Source: Salvia splendens (taxonomy: Eukaryota > Streptophyta > Magnoliopsida > Lamiales > Lamiaceae). Taken from it: a stretch of 64,000 nt of DNA. Positions 20,066-31,830 of this stretch are shown here, in pieces. Each line of letters opens with the position of its first letter. Position 1 is the stretch's first letter. The stretch is from contig NC_056034.1 of assembly GCF_004379255.2 (NCBI RefSeq), positions 4,032,501 through 4,096,500 on the forward strand, given 5' to 3'. The notes beneath the pieces were generated by a model that was given only the letters and a program-made list of their open reading frames with translations, was not told where the DNA came from and searched no databases. Made by a program: the position numbers and the translations under genes.

Positions 20066-21488
20066 GAGCATCCACAACCGTGCTCTTGCCAGCGGCACGG
20101 TTGTGGGCCCGGGCGGTACTATTCATGCCTGCTCTCTGGCAAGAGCACAACACCCACAACTGTGCTCTTCCGCAAGGACGAGCACAATTAATATAAAATT
20201 CAATTACACAAAAACATTTCCATAATATTAAAATTCATTTAAAACCCACAATAAATATTACAAATGACAAATAAAATTAAACATTGCATAATTAAAATCC
20301 TAAAAATTAAAAATGACACTACTCGTTGCCGAATTTCGCCCACATGTGGTTGATTAGGTCTTCTTGTAGTTGATTGTGGATTCGAGTATCGCGCATTGTG
20401 TGTCTTGTCTCGATCCTCTGGCCAACCGTCGTATGCTCGCCTCGGCGTAGGGGAGACCTCGCTGTTGAGCTTCCGGCTTCGTCCTCGTCGTAGAAGCTAG
20501 CCGCCCTCGGCCCTTCGTCGGCTATAATCATGTTGTGTAATATAATACACGTGAACATGATGTCGGCGATATTATTCACGTACCACAGCCGAGCCGGGGC
20601 CTTCACAATGTTGAATCGAGCTTGAAGGACCCCGAAGGCTCTTTCGACATCTTTCCGCGCTGACTCTTGACGCTGCGCAAAAAGAACCCGTCTCGGGTCG
20701 TGCGGGTTGTGGAGCGTCTTCACGAACGTCGACCACCTTGGGTAGATACCATCGGCGAGATAGTAACCCATGCGGTATATATTTCCGTTGATGGTGAAGT
20801 CGATCGCCGGTGCTACACCATTCATCACATCATTGAAGAGTGGTGACGAATATAGCACATTCAAGTCGTTGTTGGATCCAGCAACGCCGAAATATGCATG
20901 CCAAATCCATTGAAGAGTGGTGACGAATATAGCAGGGGTATTCGCCGCGACATATGCTTCGTAAGCGGCACGATGTTGTTCGTAGTATTCTTGTTCTTCG
21001 CGTTCCGCTTCCGCCATAATATGGGTGAAATCCATTTGAGATTTTGAGTGGGGGATGAATGTGTTGATAGTTTGTATGAGAATTATGAATGAGAGATGAA
21101 TGAGAGATGATTTGATGTGATAAATGGATGATGAATGTGTGTATTTATAGATGATTTTGGGGGAAAAAAAATAAAAAAAATCAAAAAAATTCAGAAAAAA
21201 CGGGAAAAAAACGGCCATATTTTTGGGATTTGGAAAATATTTTTTTTTATTTTTTAGCATTATTTATAATTAAATACCGATTTTTAAAAAAATAAAATAA
21301 AAAAAAGTTTAAACACAACGGCTATGCCGTTGACGAATGGGAGCGCGCCACGTGTGCGTCCGCTGGCACGGACGTGCTCGATACATCGAGCAGCGCCGTG
21401 CCAGCGGCGCGGCTGCAGCGGCGGCGGTCCTGCGCCTTGCCAACGGCGCGGACGGCGGTGGCGTCTTTCGCCACCGCTGCGGATGCTC
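20066..21488 (-). mobile_element. Internally deleted PIF/Harbinger element
   Basis: The ends 'GAGCATCCACAACCGTGC' and, on the other strand, 'GAGCATCCGCAGCGGTGG' are inverted repeats with GC-rich subterminal regions. TTA follows the right end, but the left flank reads AGC, so the target duplication is not perfect. The interior codes a shortened transposase on the minus strand. Confidence 0.75.
20319..21035 (-). pseudogene. Truncated PIF/Harbinger (ALP1-like) transposase
   Basis: 238 aa from the ATG at 21035, against about 440 aa for the intact copy at 33549-34868. An N-terminal acidic segment is joined directly to 'WIWHAYFGVAGSNNDLNVL' (second catalytic Asp region), followed by 'YYLADGIYPRW', 'RKDVERAFGVLQARF' (catalytic Glu) and a tail. 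The DNA-binding part and the first catalytic Asp ('SIDCMHW' in the intact copy) are missing, so it cannot be an active transposase. A 27-bp copy of downstream sequence lies exactly at the deletion junction. An open frame of 313 aa continues upstream of this ATG but is leader sequence. Confidence 0.8.
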
Positions 21489-22009
21489 TTAGCTCGACTA
21501 ACTACGGACTTTATTATTTAGTATGTGAATAAATGCTCTACTTAAGTGAGTGAAATAAAAGTTTGCAAAATTTAAGTCATACTTATAGGAAATACAAGTG
21601 AAATGTATTAGTAATATTCATAGTTTATTTACTAAATATAGAAAAACTGAAATAAAATATTTGAAGGTAGAAAACTCAAAATGATAATAGTATGAGATAT
21701 TTAATGGCGAACATGTGCATTCCTATGGCAGCTTAATTTAAGTAAATAGTGAGGCTACTCAACTCATTTACACTAACTACTCTGGACGTTTATTAATTTA
21801 AATAGAAAACATTAATTTTTGTCCCTAGATGAATCATGGCGCTTCAAAAAATGTCACATTGTTAATATCCCAAATAAAATTAAGGACTCAAAAAGAAGTG
21901 TCATAAATTAATTATTGGACGCTTTAAAGTTGTGTTTAAAATTCACAATGACGCCTCGACTTTTTATTAGTGCCAATAGTAGGACTGTTAGACAAAATGT
22001 AACTTAGAG
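21489..22009. other. Intergenic, AT-rich
   Basis: No gene, repeat or RNA feature recognised. Confidence 0.4.
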
Positions 22010-22430
22010 ATGTGCACAAAAACTTTCTTTGATCTGTTTGAATTTTAATCAAAATTTATCAAATAAACCAATTGAGTATATTATATACAGTACATACTAC
22101 CTCGTCCAGCGACCATTATCAATGCCCATGTTGTTTTTATTTGGACTATCCATAATAATTAGTTATCATTATTTTTTATAAGTTTCAATCTCCAATGAAA
22201 TAGAAATTATTCTCCGTTAATAATATTTAAACTACTTTTTCTCTTCATCTCTCTTTTATTTTACTAGCGTTAGCGTTGCATTTAAACTCGTAACTTCCAG
22301 TACTATTGGTAATGGACGCTGGATGGAGGTAGTTTGTACTGTATAAAATATACTCCTACTCAATTGGTTTATTTGACTGATTTAGATTAAAATTCAAACA
22401 TATAGACGAAAAAAGTTTTTGTGTACTGAA
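22010..22430. repeat. Foldback element with ~110-bp inverted arms
   Basis: The left arm (about 22012-22125) and the reverse complement of the right arm (about 22310-22430) share 'cacaaaaactt', 'gtttgaattttaatc', 'tcaaataaaccaattgagta', 'atacagtaca' and 'actacct..tccagcg'. A spacer of about 185 bp separates them. This would fold into a long hairpin, as expected for a foldback MITE or a small-RNA precursor. Confidence 0.75.
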
Positions 22431-23361
22431 AGTTAATCAAACAGGTATACTGCAAATTAATTGACGCAAACATATCCAATTGATTTGTTGGTGTAGCTAC
22501 TAGCTAGGTTCCTCTGCACCTCCATTTGCACTCGCAAGGGAAAAACACTAACACAAATTATTGTTACAACTCGAAATTCCAGTTTAATTTCTTCATAAAT
22601 ACTATTCCTACGCCACTCTCTATGGGAAAAGGGGCAGAAAAGAAAGGTAGATTCACTTTGAAGGTCATGGAATAAAGGCCTAAAGAGTCATATATATAAG
22701 GATTCATAATATTCCTAAAAAGCTAACCTTTAACAGAAATCATTCTTGGGATGGCCTAGCTGATGAGTTGGCAACGAATTTCATTACTATCCATGTCCTA
22801 TGTTATTATAAGTATTACAACAAAAAATATGGGGAAATTCATACTATATGATCATATTGTATGTGAATCAACACTATATTCAGAATTTCAGATGGTCAAC
22901 TTATATATAATTAAGAGAATATAATTATAGATCGAATTTGCTCAGCCCCGAAGCTACTTTGGTTACACCCTCTAAATACATGGTACAAATGAGGTTTAAC
23001 TGAAAATTAGTCAAATCTCCATTCACTATATCATCATCGCAAACATTAGTAGTACTAGTACGTATATATATATACATGCAACGTATGATACCAAAATTAA
23101 ACTTGAAATGCATTTTCTAATTATTAATTTAATGTAATTCTGGTTATCATTAAGCTCGCCCCTATCAACGTAACATCATGAAACTGTGGAACCTCTTCTA
23201 TGTTAGTACTAAGACACACAGATTCTACATCAATAAAACTATCCAGCTACCCACACAAGACTTTTTTTTGTAAATATACAAAATTAAAATTTTAAAAATT
23301 ACCCCCAAAAAAAGCCTTATGTGGGGCGGCCATTTGATTAGCATCACTCTCAATTTATATC
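22431..23361. other. Intergenic, AT-rich
   Basis: No gene recognised. Short ORFs here have no family features. Confidence 0.4.
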
Positions 23362-23864
23362 GGATCATATTGAAAAAAACGCGTGAGGGAAACTTTTCAT
23401 CTTTGTATAACCTCCAATTGGTTTATGGTGTCTTTTAATGTCAAGACTTTTGAAGTGGTCTCTCCTATCCTATAAATAGGTGGGTTTGAGAGATGAGAAA
23501 TACACCAATAAAATCATTCTCTCTTCTCTCTAGCTCTCTACATCCTAGTTCATATAGGAGCATTGCATAACTCGATTCTCGGAACTCTATCAAGTTCAAC
23601 GTTGCCTAGCGGGTTTGATGTGCTTCTACACGCTAGGAGGAAGTCGTTTTTATCTTTGGGGGCAATACGTCATTCTGTGAGCACTATTCGGGGCGCAATT
23701 TGTCTTACGGAAAGAGGGCTTTCCTCGACTCGACTTATAGTTTGGTTTGTTTTATTATTTTCGTTGTAATTTCCATTCCACTTTTGTTGTTATCTTCCTT
23801 CGATTGTAATAGTTAGAGTACCGCTTGTACATGGCTTGAGAATTTTATCCCATTAATTCTAACA
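23362..23864 (+). repeat. 5' LTR of the copia element
   Basis: Aligns with 27919-28449 ('ggat.at.ttgaaaaaaacg' to 'cccattaattctaaca'), with many substitutions and a missing ~22-bp segment. It contains 'cctataaataggtgg', a TATA box. Confidence 0.75.
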
Positions 23865-24191
23865 ATCGCAAGACAAATTAGTGTACTCTTCTAAGACATG
23901 ATTATGCCAATCGAAGTTGGAAGAAACATGAGCTCCAAAGCTGGAATGAAGAAACAAACAGTCGCAATGTTCATGAGCTACGAAATGGTTAATTCCTTGA
24001 GATCTATTCTCTTGAGAATTGTGTTTATCGTTTGTCTTTTGACAAACAAGACCAATTTAGACTTGGTAGTAGTAATTGTGATGCATGGGTTGTTGAATAT
24101 ACCAATGCACATATGGTTCAATATAATTGTGTACTTATTAATGGAGACAATATTGTGCTAATTATTTGAACGTGTTGTTATAAACAACAAA

Positions 24192-27100
24192 GATCACGAG
24201 GTGGTCGCAATGGTCTCCGACGTGAACCATGGTAATAATCCAAATGAATGGTTTGTTGATACGGGTGCCACATGTCATGTGTGCTCCGAGAGAAGCGTTT
24301 TTTCTACTTACAAATCTGTTGCAGGTAGAAAAGTACGCATGGGAAACCAAGCCTCTTCTGAGGTGGTTGGTGTGGGTAATGTGTTCCTAAAATTAGGGTC
24401 TGGAAAGGTTGTTACCCTTAAGGATGTGTTGCATGTCCCTAACATCCGAAATAATTTGGTGTCAGGCTCACTTCTAGTAAATCATGGATTTTCACTAGAA
24501 TTTGAGTGTGAAAAGGTTATATTGACCAAGTATGAAAAGTTCATAGGTGAAGGTCACCTAGTGAATGGGCTTTTTGAGCTGAATGTTTCGGTCATTCACC
24601 GTGGAAAGGGAACAAGCAATAAGGAAGATGACGCATCCTCTTATTTGCTTGAGAGCTCTGATTTATGGCATAATAGATTGGGACATGTAAATCTAAATGC
24701 TATAAAAAGATTAGTAAATCTTAATTCACTAAAAGTAGATAAGTTTAACTCACAAGAAAGATGTCAAGTGTGTGTTGAAGCCAAAATGGCTAAGCTGCCC
24801 TTCCATTCAGTAGAGCAGAGCACAAAACCTCTTGAGTTGATCCATACAGACGTATGTGATTTGAAATTTGTGCAAACAAGAGGTGGTAAAAAGTATTTCA
24901 TCACTTTTATAGATGATTGCACAAGGTATTGTTACCTTTACTTATTAAGAAGTAAAGATGAAGCAATTGAGAAGTCAAAAATCAACTTAATTGTCGAATT
25001 AAGTGTGTTCGAAGTGATAGAGGTGGTGAGTATGTAGCGCCATTTGCAGAATTATGTCATGCAAGTTGTATAATTCACCAAACCACAGCTCCATATTCTC
25101 CTCACTCGAATGGTGTTGCTGAACTCAAAAATCGAACACTTAAAGAGATGATGAATGCTCTGTTGATTGTCCAGAGCCTTTGTCCTAGCGGTAAGGAGCT
25201 TAGACATTATTGCATGAGGTGTCGAGTTCGAGCCCTCTTGACAACAGTTGTAATTTCCTCATATCTATAGTATAGGAGTTTATTTGTAATTTCCTCCATT
25301 ATATAGGAGTTAAATTTTTTTTAAAGAATGCTCTGTTGATTAATTTAGGTTTACCCAGAACAGGTGGGTGAGGCTATGCTAACGACAAATTATATCTTGA
25401 ATAAGATTCCACTTAAAAATAAGGATGTGACTCCTTATGAACTGTGGAAAGGGAAGAAACCTTCGTATTCATACCTCAAATTGTGGGGTGCTTAGCGAAG
25501 GTAGAAGTGCCACCTCCGAAACAAGTTGCTATTGGCCTTAAAAATAGTTGATTGCATATGTCAGTTGTGTCTGGCGTGGCTGAAGGAACAACAATTAAGT
25601 CAAGAAATGCTATATTCTTTGAGAATGTGTACCCTTGCAAGAAGCAGGAGGATCGTTCTAGTGAAAGAATGATGGATGAATCCACTAGTTCTAATCCTCC
25701 AAAAAGGACAATGTCAAGTCCCGAGGATGTAGAACCAATACGTGGTAAAAGAGTAAAATTGCTAAGGCATTTGGTCCCGACTTCATAACTTTTATGTTGG
25801 ATGACCAAATTCGTTGGCAGAAGCGCTATCTGGCCCAGATGCGTCATTCTGGCAAGAAGCGATCAATAGTGAAATTGAATCAATTATGAGAAATAACACA
25901 TGGGTGTTAGTAGACTTGCCAGAAGACTGTAAGACCTTAGGGTGCAAGTGGATCCTGAGAAGGAAATATAAAACTAATGGTACTATTGAAAAGTATAAAG
26001 CTCGCCTAGTTGTGAAAGGCTTTAAGCAGCAAGAAGGATATGACTTCTTCGACACGTATTCACTCGTTACGAGAATCACTTCCATTCGGGTGCTTCTTGC
26101 GATTGTTGCTTTGCACAATCTTGAGATTCACCAAATGGATGTGAAAACTGCATTTCTGAATGGTGAATTATAGGAAGAAATTTATATGGAGCAATCTGAA
26201 GGGTTTGTAGTACCTGCCCAAGAAAGGAAGGTATGCAAACTAGTGAGGTCTCTATATGGATTGAAACAAGCACATTTGCAATGGCACTTGAAGTTTGACA
26301 ATATGATATTGTCAAATGGGTTCACTATCAATGAGTGTGATAAGTGTGTTTACATTAAGAACTCAGATAACGGTTTTGTTATTGTGTGTCTTTATGTAGA
26401 TGATATGTTGATTATGGGCAGCAATAGTGCCATTATCAACGAAACCAAAAATATGTTGAAGAGAAATTTCGACATGAAAGATATGGGTCTAGCTGATGTG
26501 ATTCTCGGAATCAAAATTAAAATGAATCATGAGGGAATTGCTTTGACACAATCTCATTATATTGAGAAAATGCTTAAGAAGTTTCACTCGTTTGATTGTG
26601 AGCCAGCTAAGACTCCATTGGAACTCAATGTGCATTTGAGTAAGCACACGGTGAGCCTGTAGCTCAAGAAGAATATGCAAGGATCGTAGGGAGTTTGATG
26701 TTTATAACTAACTGCACCCGACCAGCTCTTGCGTGTACGGTGAATAAGCTGAGCCAATTTACGAGCAACCCAAGCAAAGAACATTGGAAAGCTCTGCGTA
26801 GGGTTTTGAGATACTTGAAGTATACTCTTAACTTTGAGCTGCAATACACAAACTATCTCCAAGTACTTGAAGGGTACTGTGATGCAAATTGGATATCTGA
26901 TTCAAAAGACTCGTTTTCGACGAGTGGGTATGTGTTCACTGTGGGGGGTGGAGCTGTTTCATGGAAGTCAATGAAACAGATGTGTATAGCTCGATCCACC
27001 ATGGAATCCAAGTTTATCGCTTTAGACAAAGTAGGGGAAAAAGCCGAGTGGCTTAGAAACTTTCTAGAAGATATTCCATGTTGGAAGAAGTCGTGCCAAC

Positions 27101-27341
27101 AATAGTGATATACTGTGATAGCCAAACGGCTATAGGGAGAACACATATTGGCTTATACAATGGTAAGTCTCGACATATTCGTCGACAACATAATACCGTA
27201 AGGCAATTGATCACAAGTGGTGTTATCGCAGTTGACTATGTAAGGTCAGTGGATAACTTAGCGGATCCGTTAACGAAAAGTTTAAACCGTGATCAAATGC
27301 ATAAATTGCTAAAAGGAATGAGACTGAAAACCACATCTTAA
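24192..27341 (+). pseudogene. Copia pol remnant: protease, integrase, RT, RNase H
   Basis: Pieces in order: protease ('[13 protein letters not shown]', about 24250), GAG-pre-integrase ('[10 protein letters not shown]', about 24665), integrase core start ('HTDVCDLKF', '[12 protein letters not shown]', to 25037), integrase continued in another frame ('TAPYSPHSNGVAE', about 25085-25168), a SINE insertion, the rest of integrase ('YELWKGKKPSY'), reverse transcriptase (25814-26662, 'MDVKTAFLNGEL' then a stop at 26171-26173, 'CLYVDDMLIMG'), and copia RNase H (26695-27341, 'YCDANWISD', 'NLADPLTKSL') broken again near 27105. The stops and frameshifts rule out a functional product. It resembles the TNT1-94-type polyproteins. 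Confidence 0.88.
25169..25325 (+). mobile_element. tRNA-derived SINE inserted in the copia integrase
   Basis: 157 bp flanked by a perfect 16-bp duplication 'GAATGCTCTGTTGATT' (25153-25168 and 25326-25341). The head has a tRNA-like pol III promoter: box A-like 'tcctagcggtaagg' and box B-like 'ggtgtcgagttcgagccc'. The body ends in a T-rich tail ('aaattttttttaaa'). Target duplications of this length are typical of LINE-machinery integration. Confidence 0.85.
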
Positions 27342-27918
27342 AAGATGATTGTAGTGGTAACCCAACCATACGATTGGAGATCCCATGGGCTTGGTTCAAT
27401 GGGAAAATGAAGTTATATGATTCTAGTTGTAACACTAGGAAGATTTTTAATCTTCACCCATTCTTTAGAAAGCATTGAGTGTTGTAACATGCATGTGGTA
27501 AGAGGCTAAGTTTTGACTTTTAATGATTCTGAGAAACCTCGAGGAGGTGGGTATTGTAGGATACCTGGAAAAGAATCACCTATGTAAGTGAAGAAGTGTG
27601 GGCCGCTTCAACATGTGAATCAATTATGAATCCAAAGTGGTGTTCCATGGCCAGTAAAGGACACAAACGTGAGAACTGATGAGTTTGTAAATAATATTGT
27701 GTCAATATTATTGTCTCGGTATACACCAAGGAGGAATGGTTCAAGGCATCACGTCCACCATGCCACCGGTATGCCCAATAGTGTTGACTATGGAAAGTTA
27801 AAGCTCCAAGCTACTATTCCAAATGCAATATTGTTTCTCGAGGATTGAGCAAAGAGTCTGCATGCATGCATACACGTCTTGTGTTGGTTTGAGCTTGCAG
27901 TGCTCTAACCAATGTGTG

Positions 27919-28449
27919 GGATTATTGGAAAAAAACGTGTAAAATGTGGGAAACTTTTGATGTGGCCAAACCTTTGGCTTTTCATCTTGTGTAACCTCCA
28001 ATTGGTTTATGGTGTCCCTTAATGCCAAGACTTTTGAAGTGCTCTCTCATATCCTATAAATAGGTGGGTTTGAGAGATGAGAAATACACCAACAAAATCA
28101 TTCTCTCTTCTCTCTAGCTCTCTACATCCTAGTTCGCATATATGAGCATTGCATAGCTCGATTCTCGGAACTCCATCAAATTCGCCGGTGCCTAGCGGGT
28201 TTGAGGGGCTTCTACACGCTAGGAGGAAGTCGTTTTATCTTTGGGGGCAATACGCTATTCCGTGAGCACTAGCCGGGGTGTAATTTGTCTTGCGGAAAGA
28301 GGGCTTTCCTCGACTCGACTTATAGTTTGATTTGTTTTATTATTTTCGTTGTAATTTTCATTCCACTTTTGTTGTTATCTTCCTTCGATTGTAATAGTTA
28401 GAGTACCGCATGTACACGACTTATGAATTTTATCCCATTAATTCTAACA
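27919..28449 (+). repeat. 3' LTR of the copia element
   Basis: Starts near 'TGTGGGATTATTGG', ends 'ATTCTAACA'. TATA box in 'cctataaataggtgg' near 28053. Clearly diverged from the 5' LTR. Confidence 0.75.
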
Positions 28450-28584
28450 GATCAAGCAAAAATTAACCAACATATCAGGTCAGGCCAAATGGGCTTAGGC
28501 CTATAATCTTATTGGTTGTTCACTCATTTTTTTCTTGAGGAACATACAACACCACTTCACTTCAATAACTTGCACACATGCATG

Positions 28585-29624
28585 CAATGGCGGATCCAGA
28601 AAATGTAATTTGTGGGGTCGGATATAAAAATTTAATGGTGATAAATATAATATTTACATAATTATTTAAAAATTATATATTTTAAATAGTCATATTTCTA
28701 TTCAGTAAGCAATAGTTAATTTCTTAAAATATCAATATACAGGAGCGTAGCCAGGAATTCTACTCAGAAAAGGTAAAAATATACATGAGAAAAATATGGA
28801 GAATTGAGAGGTTGCATTTATGAAGAAATATAAATAAACTTTTGCAAATTTATCGATCAAAATACACTATATGTGGAAGTATGAGGAGTATTTGCTCCAC
28901 ATGAAGACCATGTCGTCCTCCACTGTCCATAGATACAGGTATAGAAACATAAATTTAAATAAGCCGGTGTTAATATTTTAAAAATAATAACATTGTAAAA
29001 AATATACTAGGATAGTAATAAAAAAATAACTAAATTCTAATAATACATAACTAGATATCAAAATTGATCATAAAAATTACAAAATGAAACCACATTTTGA
29101 AAATTTAATACTAGTATTTTACTTGAAATCTAGAATATGTTATATCTCATATATAAAGAAAAATAAATAAATAAAAATAAATCTATAAAATAAGGTATTA
29201 GATATAAAGTTAAATAAATCCATTTAGTTAAGCGATACTCCTACCACAACTAATTAAAATAAATTAAACCCCAAACTCATTTATTATTATTTTTAATTAG
29301 ATTAATGGGCTGATTGACCTCTAAATGAAGGCTATTTGACCAAATGAAACCCGTCCGATTCGCATGAGTCCACAACCAATTAACCAAACCCAACCACAAT
29401 ACCATGTCAATATTTAACCTAATACACACCCGCCGCTATCTTCTTCTCATTTCTTTCTCCTTCTGCACTTTTTCTTCTTCCTTCATGCTGATGCCAGAAG
29501 GTTTTGGGTGGAGTTGAAGCTTCCGTGGGGTCGGAGGCAGACCTGTGCTGGGTCAATGGTCGATGATGATGTTTTCCGGCAGTGCTCGGTGGACCGCCGG
29601 TGACCCCACCTGGGTCCGCCGCTG
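28585..29624. mobile_element. Non-autonomous hAT-type element (1,040 bp)
   Basis: Termini 'CAATGGCGGATCCAG' and, on the other strand, 'CAGCGGCGGACCCAG' are inverted repeats. It is flanked by the 8-bp sequence CATGCATG on both sides (28577-28584, 29625-29632). It contains no transposase. Near 28741 'caggagcgtagccagga' looks like the end of another hAT-type MITE nested inside. Confidence 0.75.
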
Positions 29625-29632
29625 CATGCATG

Positions 29633-29911
29633 TATAAGTTTTAAGCCCAGATAGTTCCATCAAAAATTCATATTAAAATAGTACTTGCAGTCAATATTTA
29701 CACCCCAATTAATTTCACTTAAAACCTCTAAACGTGTAGTTTTCCGAGGGAATTTTATAAAAAAAAACAAAGTAAAATTTAATACTAATAAAGAAAACTT
29801 AGTTAAGCAAATAAAACAGAGTATTTTGTGAGCCTAAAACAAATGTTCATCCAAATTTCAATAAAAATTAAGGGATAAAATAAAAATTGTTTTCCCCACA
29901 CATATAGTATA
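29633..29911. other. Intergenic, AT-rich
   Basis: Nothing recognised. Confidence 0.35.
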
Positions 29912-29914
29912 TTA

Positions 29915-31827
29915 GGCCATCCACTCACTTAACCGTCCTTAACCGTCCCTTAAATTATTATTCACGGGCCCCACTGTACTTTTTTGCTCTATCCCTTAAC
30001 TAAGGGACGGAACCTGCAACCCTTCATCCTTTAACTGTCCCTTAAATTACTATTCATTCAATTTTATTTTTTATTTTTATTTCCAACCAAATTCAATTAT
30101 AAAAAACACACTTCATTAAAAATAAAATAAAAATACAACATAAAATAAAAATACAACTTAAAATTTTAAAAAATAAAAAAAGACATAATTAAAATCCTAA
30201 AAAAATAAAAATGACATAATTTAAAATACAATTTTATAGAAAATAAAAAAACTACTCCGCCGGCGAATCATCCCCCGAAGGTGGTGGAGGTGCACTGAAG
30301 CAGTGAGGAGGCGGAATGCCAAGTTGTGCTGCCATAAACGTAATTCCGTTAAGCCAGGCTTGGTATTGGGCGAGGGTCATGCGGGAAGTGTCCGCCATTG
30401 TGGCGGTCATGTACATGGCCATAAGGGAGTTGGGGGGTCCCCCCGAGCCCGAGCCCAAGCCCGCCTGGCTTGATTCGGCCCGGCCCCTCCTCCCTCTAGC
30501 TGCCTTCGCCGCATTTCTCCCTTGCGGCCGACGTCGCCCATGGGAGGACCCCCCGGCGAGGCAAACTCTTGTGGCCCGCTGCCCGAACCGCCCTCACCAG
30601 ACGAGTATTGGTCACTCGCCGTGTGCTTCGTGTGCTTCGAGGTCGAGCCCGTGCTGGACCGCACACCGCCAGCCCACATTTCCTCGTCCTTGATGACCTC
30701 CCAAACATCGACATATTTGAATTGTTTGCTGGTATCGTCGAAGTAGACCCGCAAAGCCGACCTCAGAATGTCGGCTCCCGTGGTCATGAGCCGCTTCATT
30801 CTTGTGGATGACGCATAATCGTTTGACCTCTCTGTTGACTCGGTCAAAGTGAACGCGGAGCATCTTATATGTGCGGCGGCGGGACCCCTTCGGCTTAATC
30901 TGGTGGTAGGCCGCGGTGACCTTTTCCAAGAAGCACTTCTGGGGTTGTGGATTCCCGACGATGGGATCGTACGAGACGCTGATCCAGGCGTTGTACACCG
31001 CCAGCGTTTCTTTGGGGCCGTACGGATGCCGGCCTAGATCCTCCTCCTCCTCCTCGTCCGCCTTCGCCTCCGCTGGAGCTTCCACCGCCTCGGCCTCCTC
31101 CCCGCCTCGGTCTTCTTCCGGAGTGGGTTCAACGGAATAATCCTCCCGAATCTGGGATAATCCCTGCGAATACCACGAGGCGGAGGGACGAGCGTATGCA
31201 TCCACGTCAAAATTGGGTGGTTGGTACCCCCGGCGTCGACGAACCCTGGGTGCCCGCGTCGACGAACCCGAACCACCCAATGTGTTGTACATGCTCCCCC
31301 AGTCGCCGAATGCGTTGAGATCCCACCCGCCGGAGCCGCCACCGACGGAGTTTCCGTCGCCGGACATTTTGTGATGAGATGTTAGATAAAAATTGGAGAG
31401 GAAATGGAGATGATTTGGGAAAAATAGATGTGTAGTTGTGTATAAAATGAGGATGAATTAGGAGTATTTATAGAGTAAAAAAATAAAAAAATTTTAAAAA
31501 AAATTGAAAACGGCTATAAACGGTAATATTACCGTTTTTAATTTTTTATTTTATTTTTTTTATTTAATTCGAATTTTTTTTAAAAAGTGAATTATTGCGT
31601 CAGCGTGACGATGCCCACTCACGAGCCGGCGAGTGGGCGTCACGCATGGCGCCGGGGCGCGCCACGTCGCCTCGGCGCGTGGCGAGACGTCTCGCCAACC
31701 GTCACGGCGTGACGGAACGGGCTTGGGACGGGCTGGGGACGAGACGGGGCGCCGCAACGCCTCACGCCGCCGTCTCGTTTCTTCGTGATGGAATACGGGC
31801 CACCCACGTGACGCGTTGCGGGTGGGC
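29915..31827 (-). mobile_element. PIF/Harbinger element carrying only the Myb/SANT-like ORF
   Basis: TTA duplications at 29912-29914 and 31828-31830. Termini are 'GGCCATCCACTCACTTAACC' and, on the other strand, 'GCCCACCCGCAACGCG'. Both subterminal regions match those of the element at 59049-60523: an AT-rich tail with 'aattaaaatcctaaaaaaat', and a GC-rich head with 'cacgcgccgaggcgacgtgg'. The two therefore belong to one family although they carry different genes. No transposase is present here. Confidence 0.85.
30252..31367 (-). pseudogene. PIF ORF1: Myb/SANT-like, NAM-associated protein, frameshifted
   Basis: Starts at the ATG at 31367. Gly/Ser-rich N-terminus, acidic Glu-rich stretch, then a trihelix/SANT-like region ('AVYNAWISVSYDPIVGNPQP', 'FLEKVTAAYHQIKPKGSRRR') typical of the Myb-like protein that PIF elements encode beside transposase to bind their ends. 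The frame shifts near 30828, continues in another frame ('MLRVHFDRVNREVKR' to 'FKYVDVWEVIKDEEMW'), shifts again near 30460, and ends with a C-terminal helix ('MTLAQYQAWLNGITFMAAQ') and a stop at 30252. Two frameshifts make it a pseudogene unless they are assembly errors. Confidence 0.75.
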
Positions 31828-31830
31828 TTA

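Larger units (their letters stand above)
23362..28449 (+). mobile_element. Decayed Ty1/copia LTR retrotransposon
   Basis: Two diverged LTRs flank copia-type protease, integrase, reverse transcriptase and RNase H remnants, in that order (integrase before RT defines copia). Gag is almost wholly missing: only about 330 bp separate the 5' LTR from the protease. Frameshifts, stops and a SINE break the frame. LTR boundaries are approximate and no target duplication was identified. A purine-rich 'cgaggaggtggg' at 27540-27551 may be the original polypurine tract, in which case the 3' LTR would begin nearer 27556. Confidence 0.85.

Noticed and set aside
21324..21521. 65-aa Arg/Pro-rich ORF
   Set aside because: GC-rich subterminal repeat of a PIF element.
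30316..31140. Plus-strand ORFs across the PIF Myb-like gene
   Set aside because: Shadows of the GC-rich minus-strand coding sequence.
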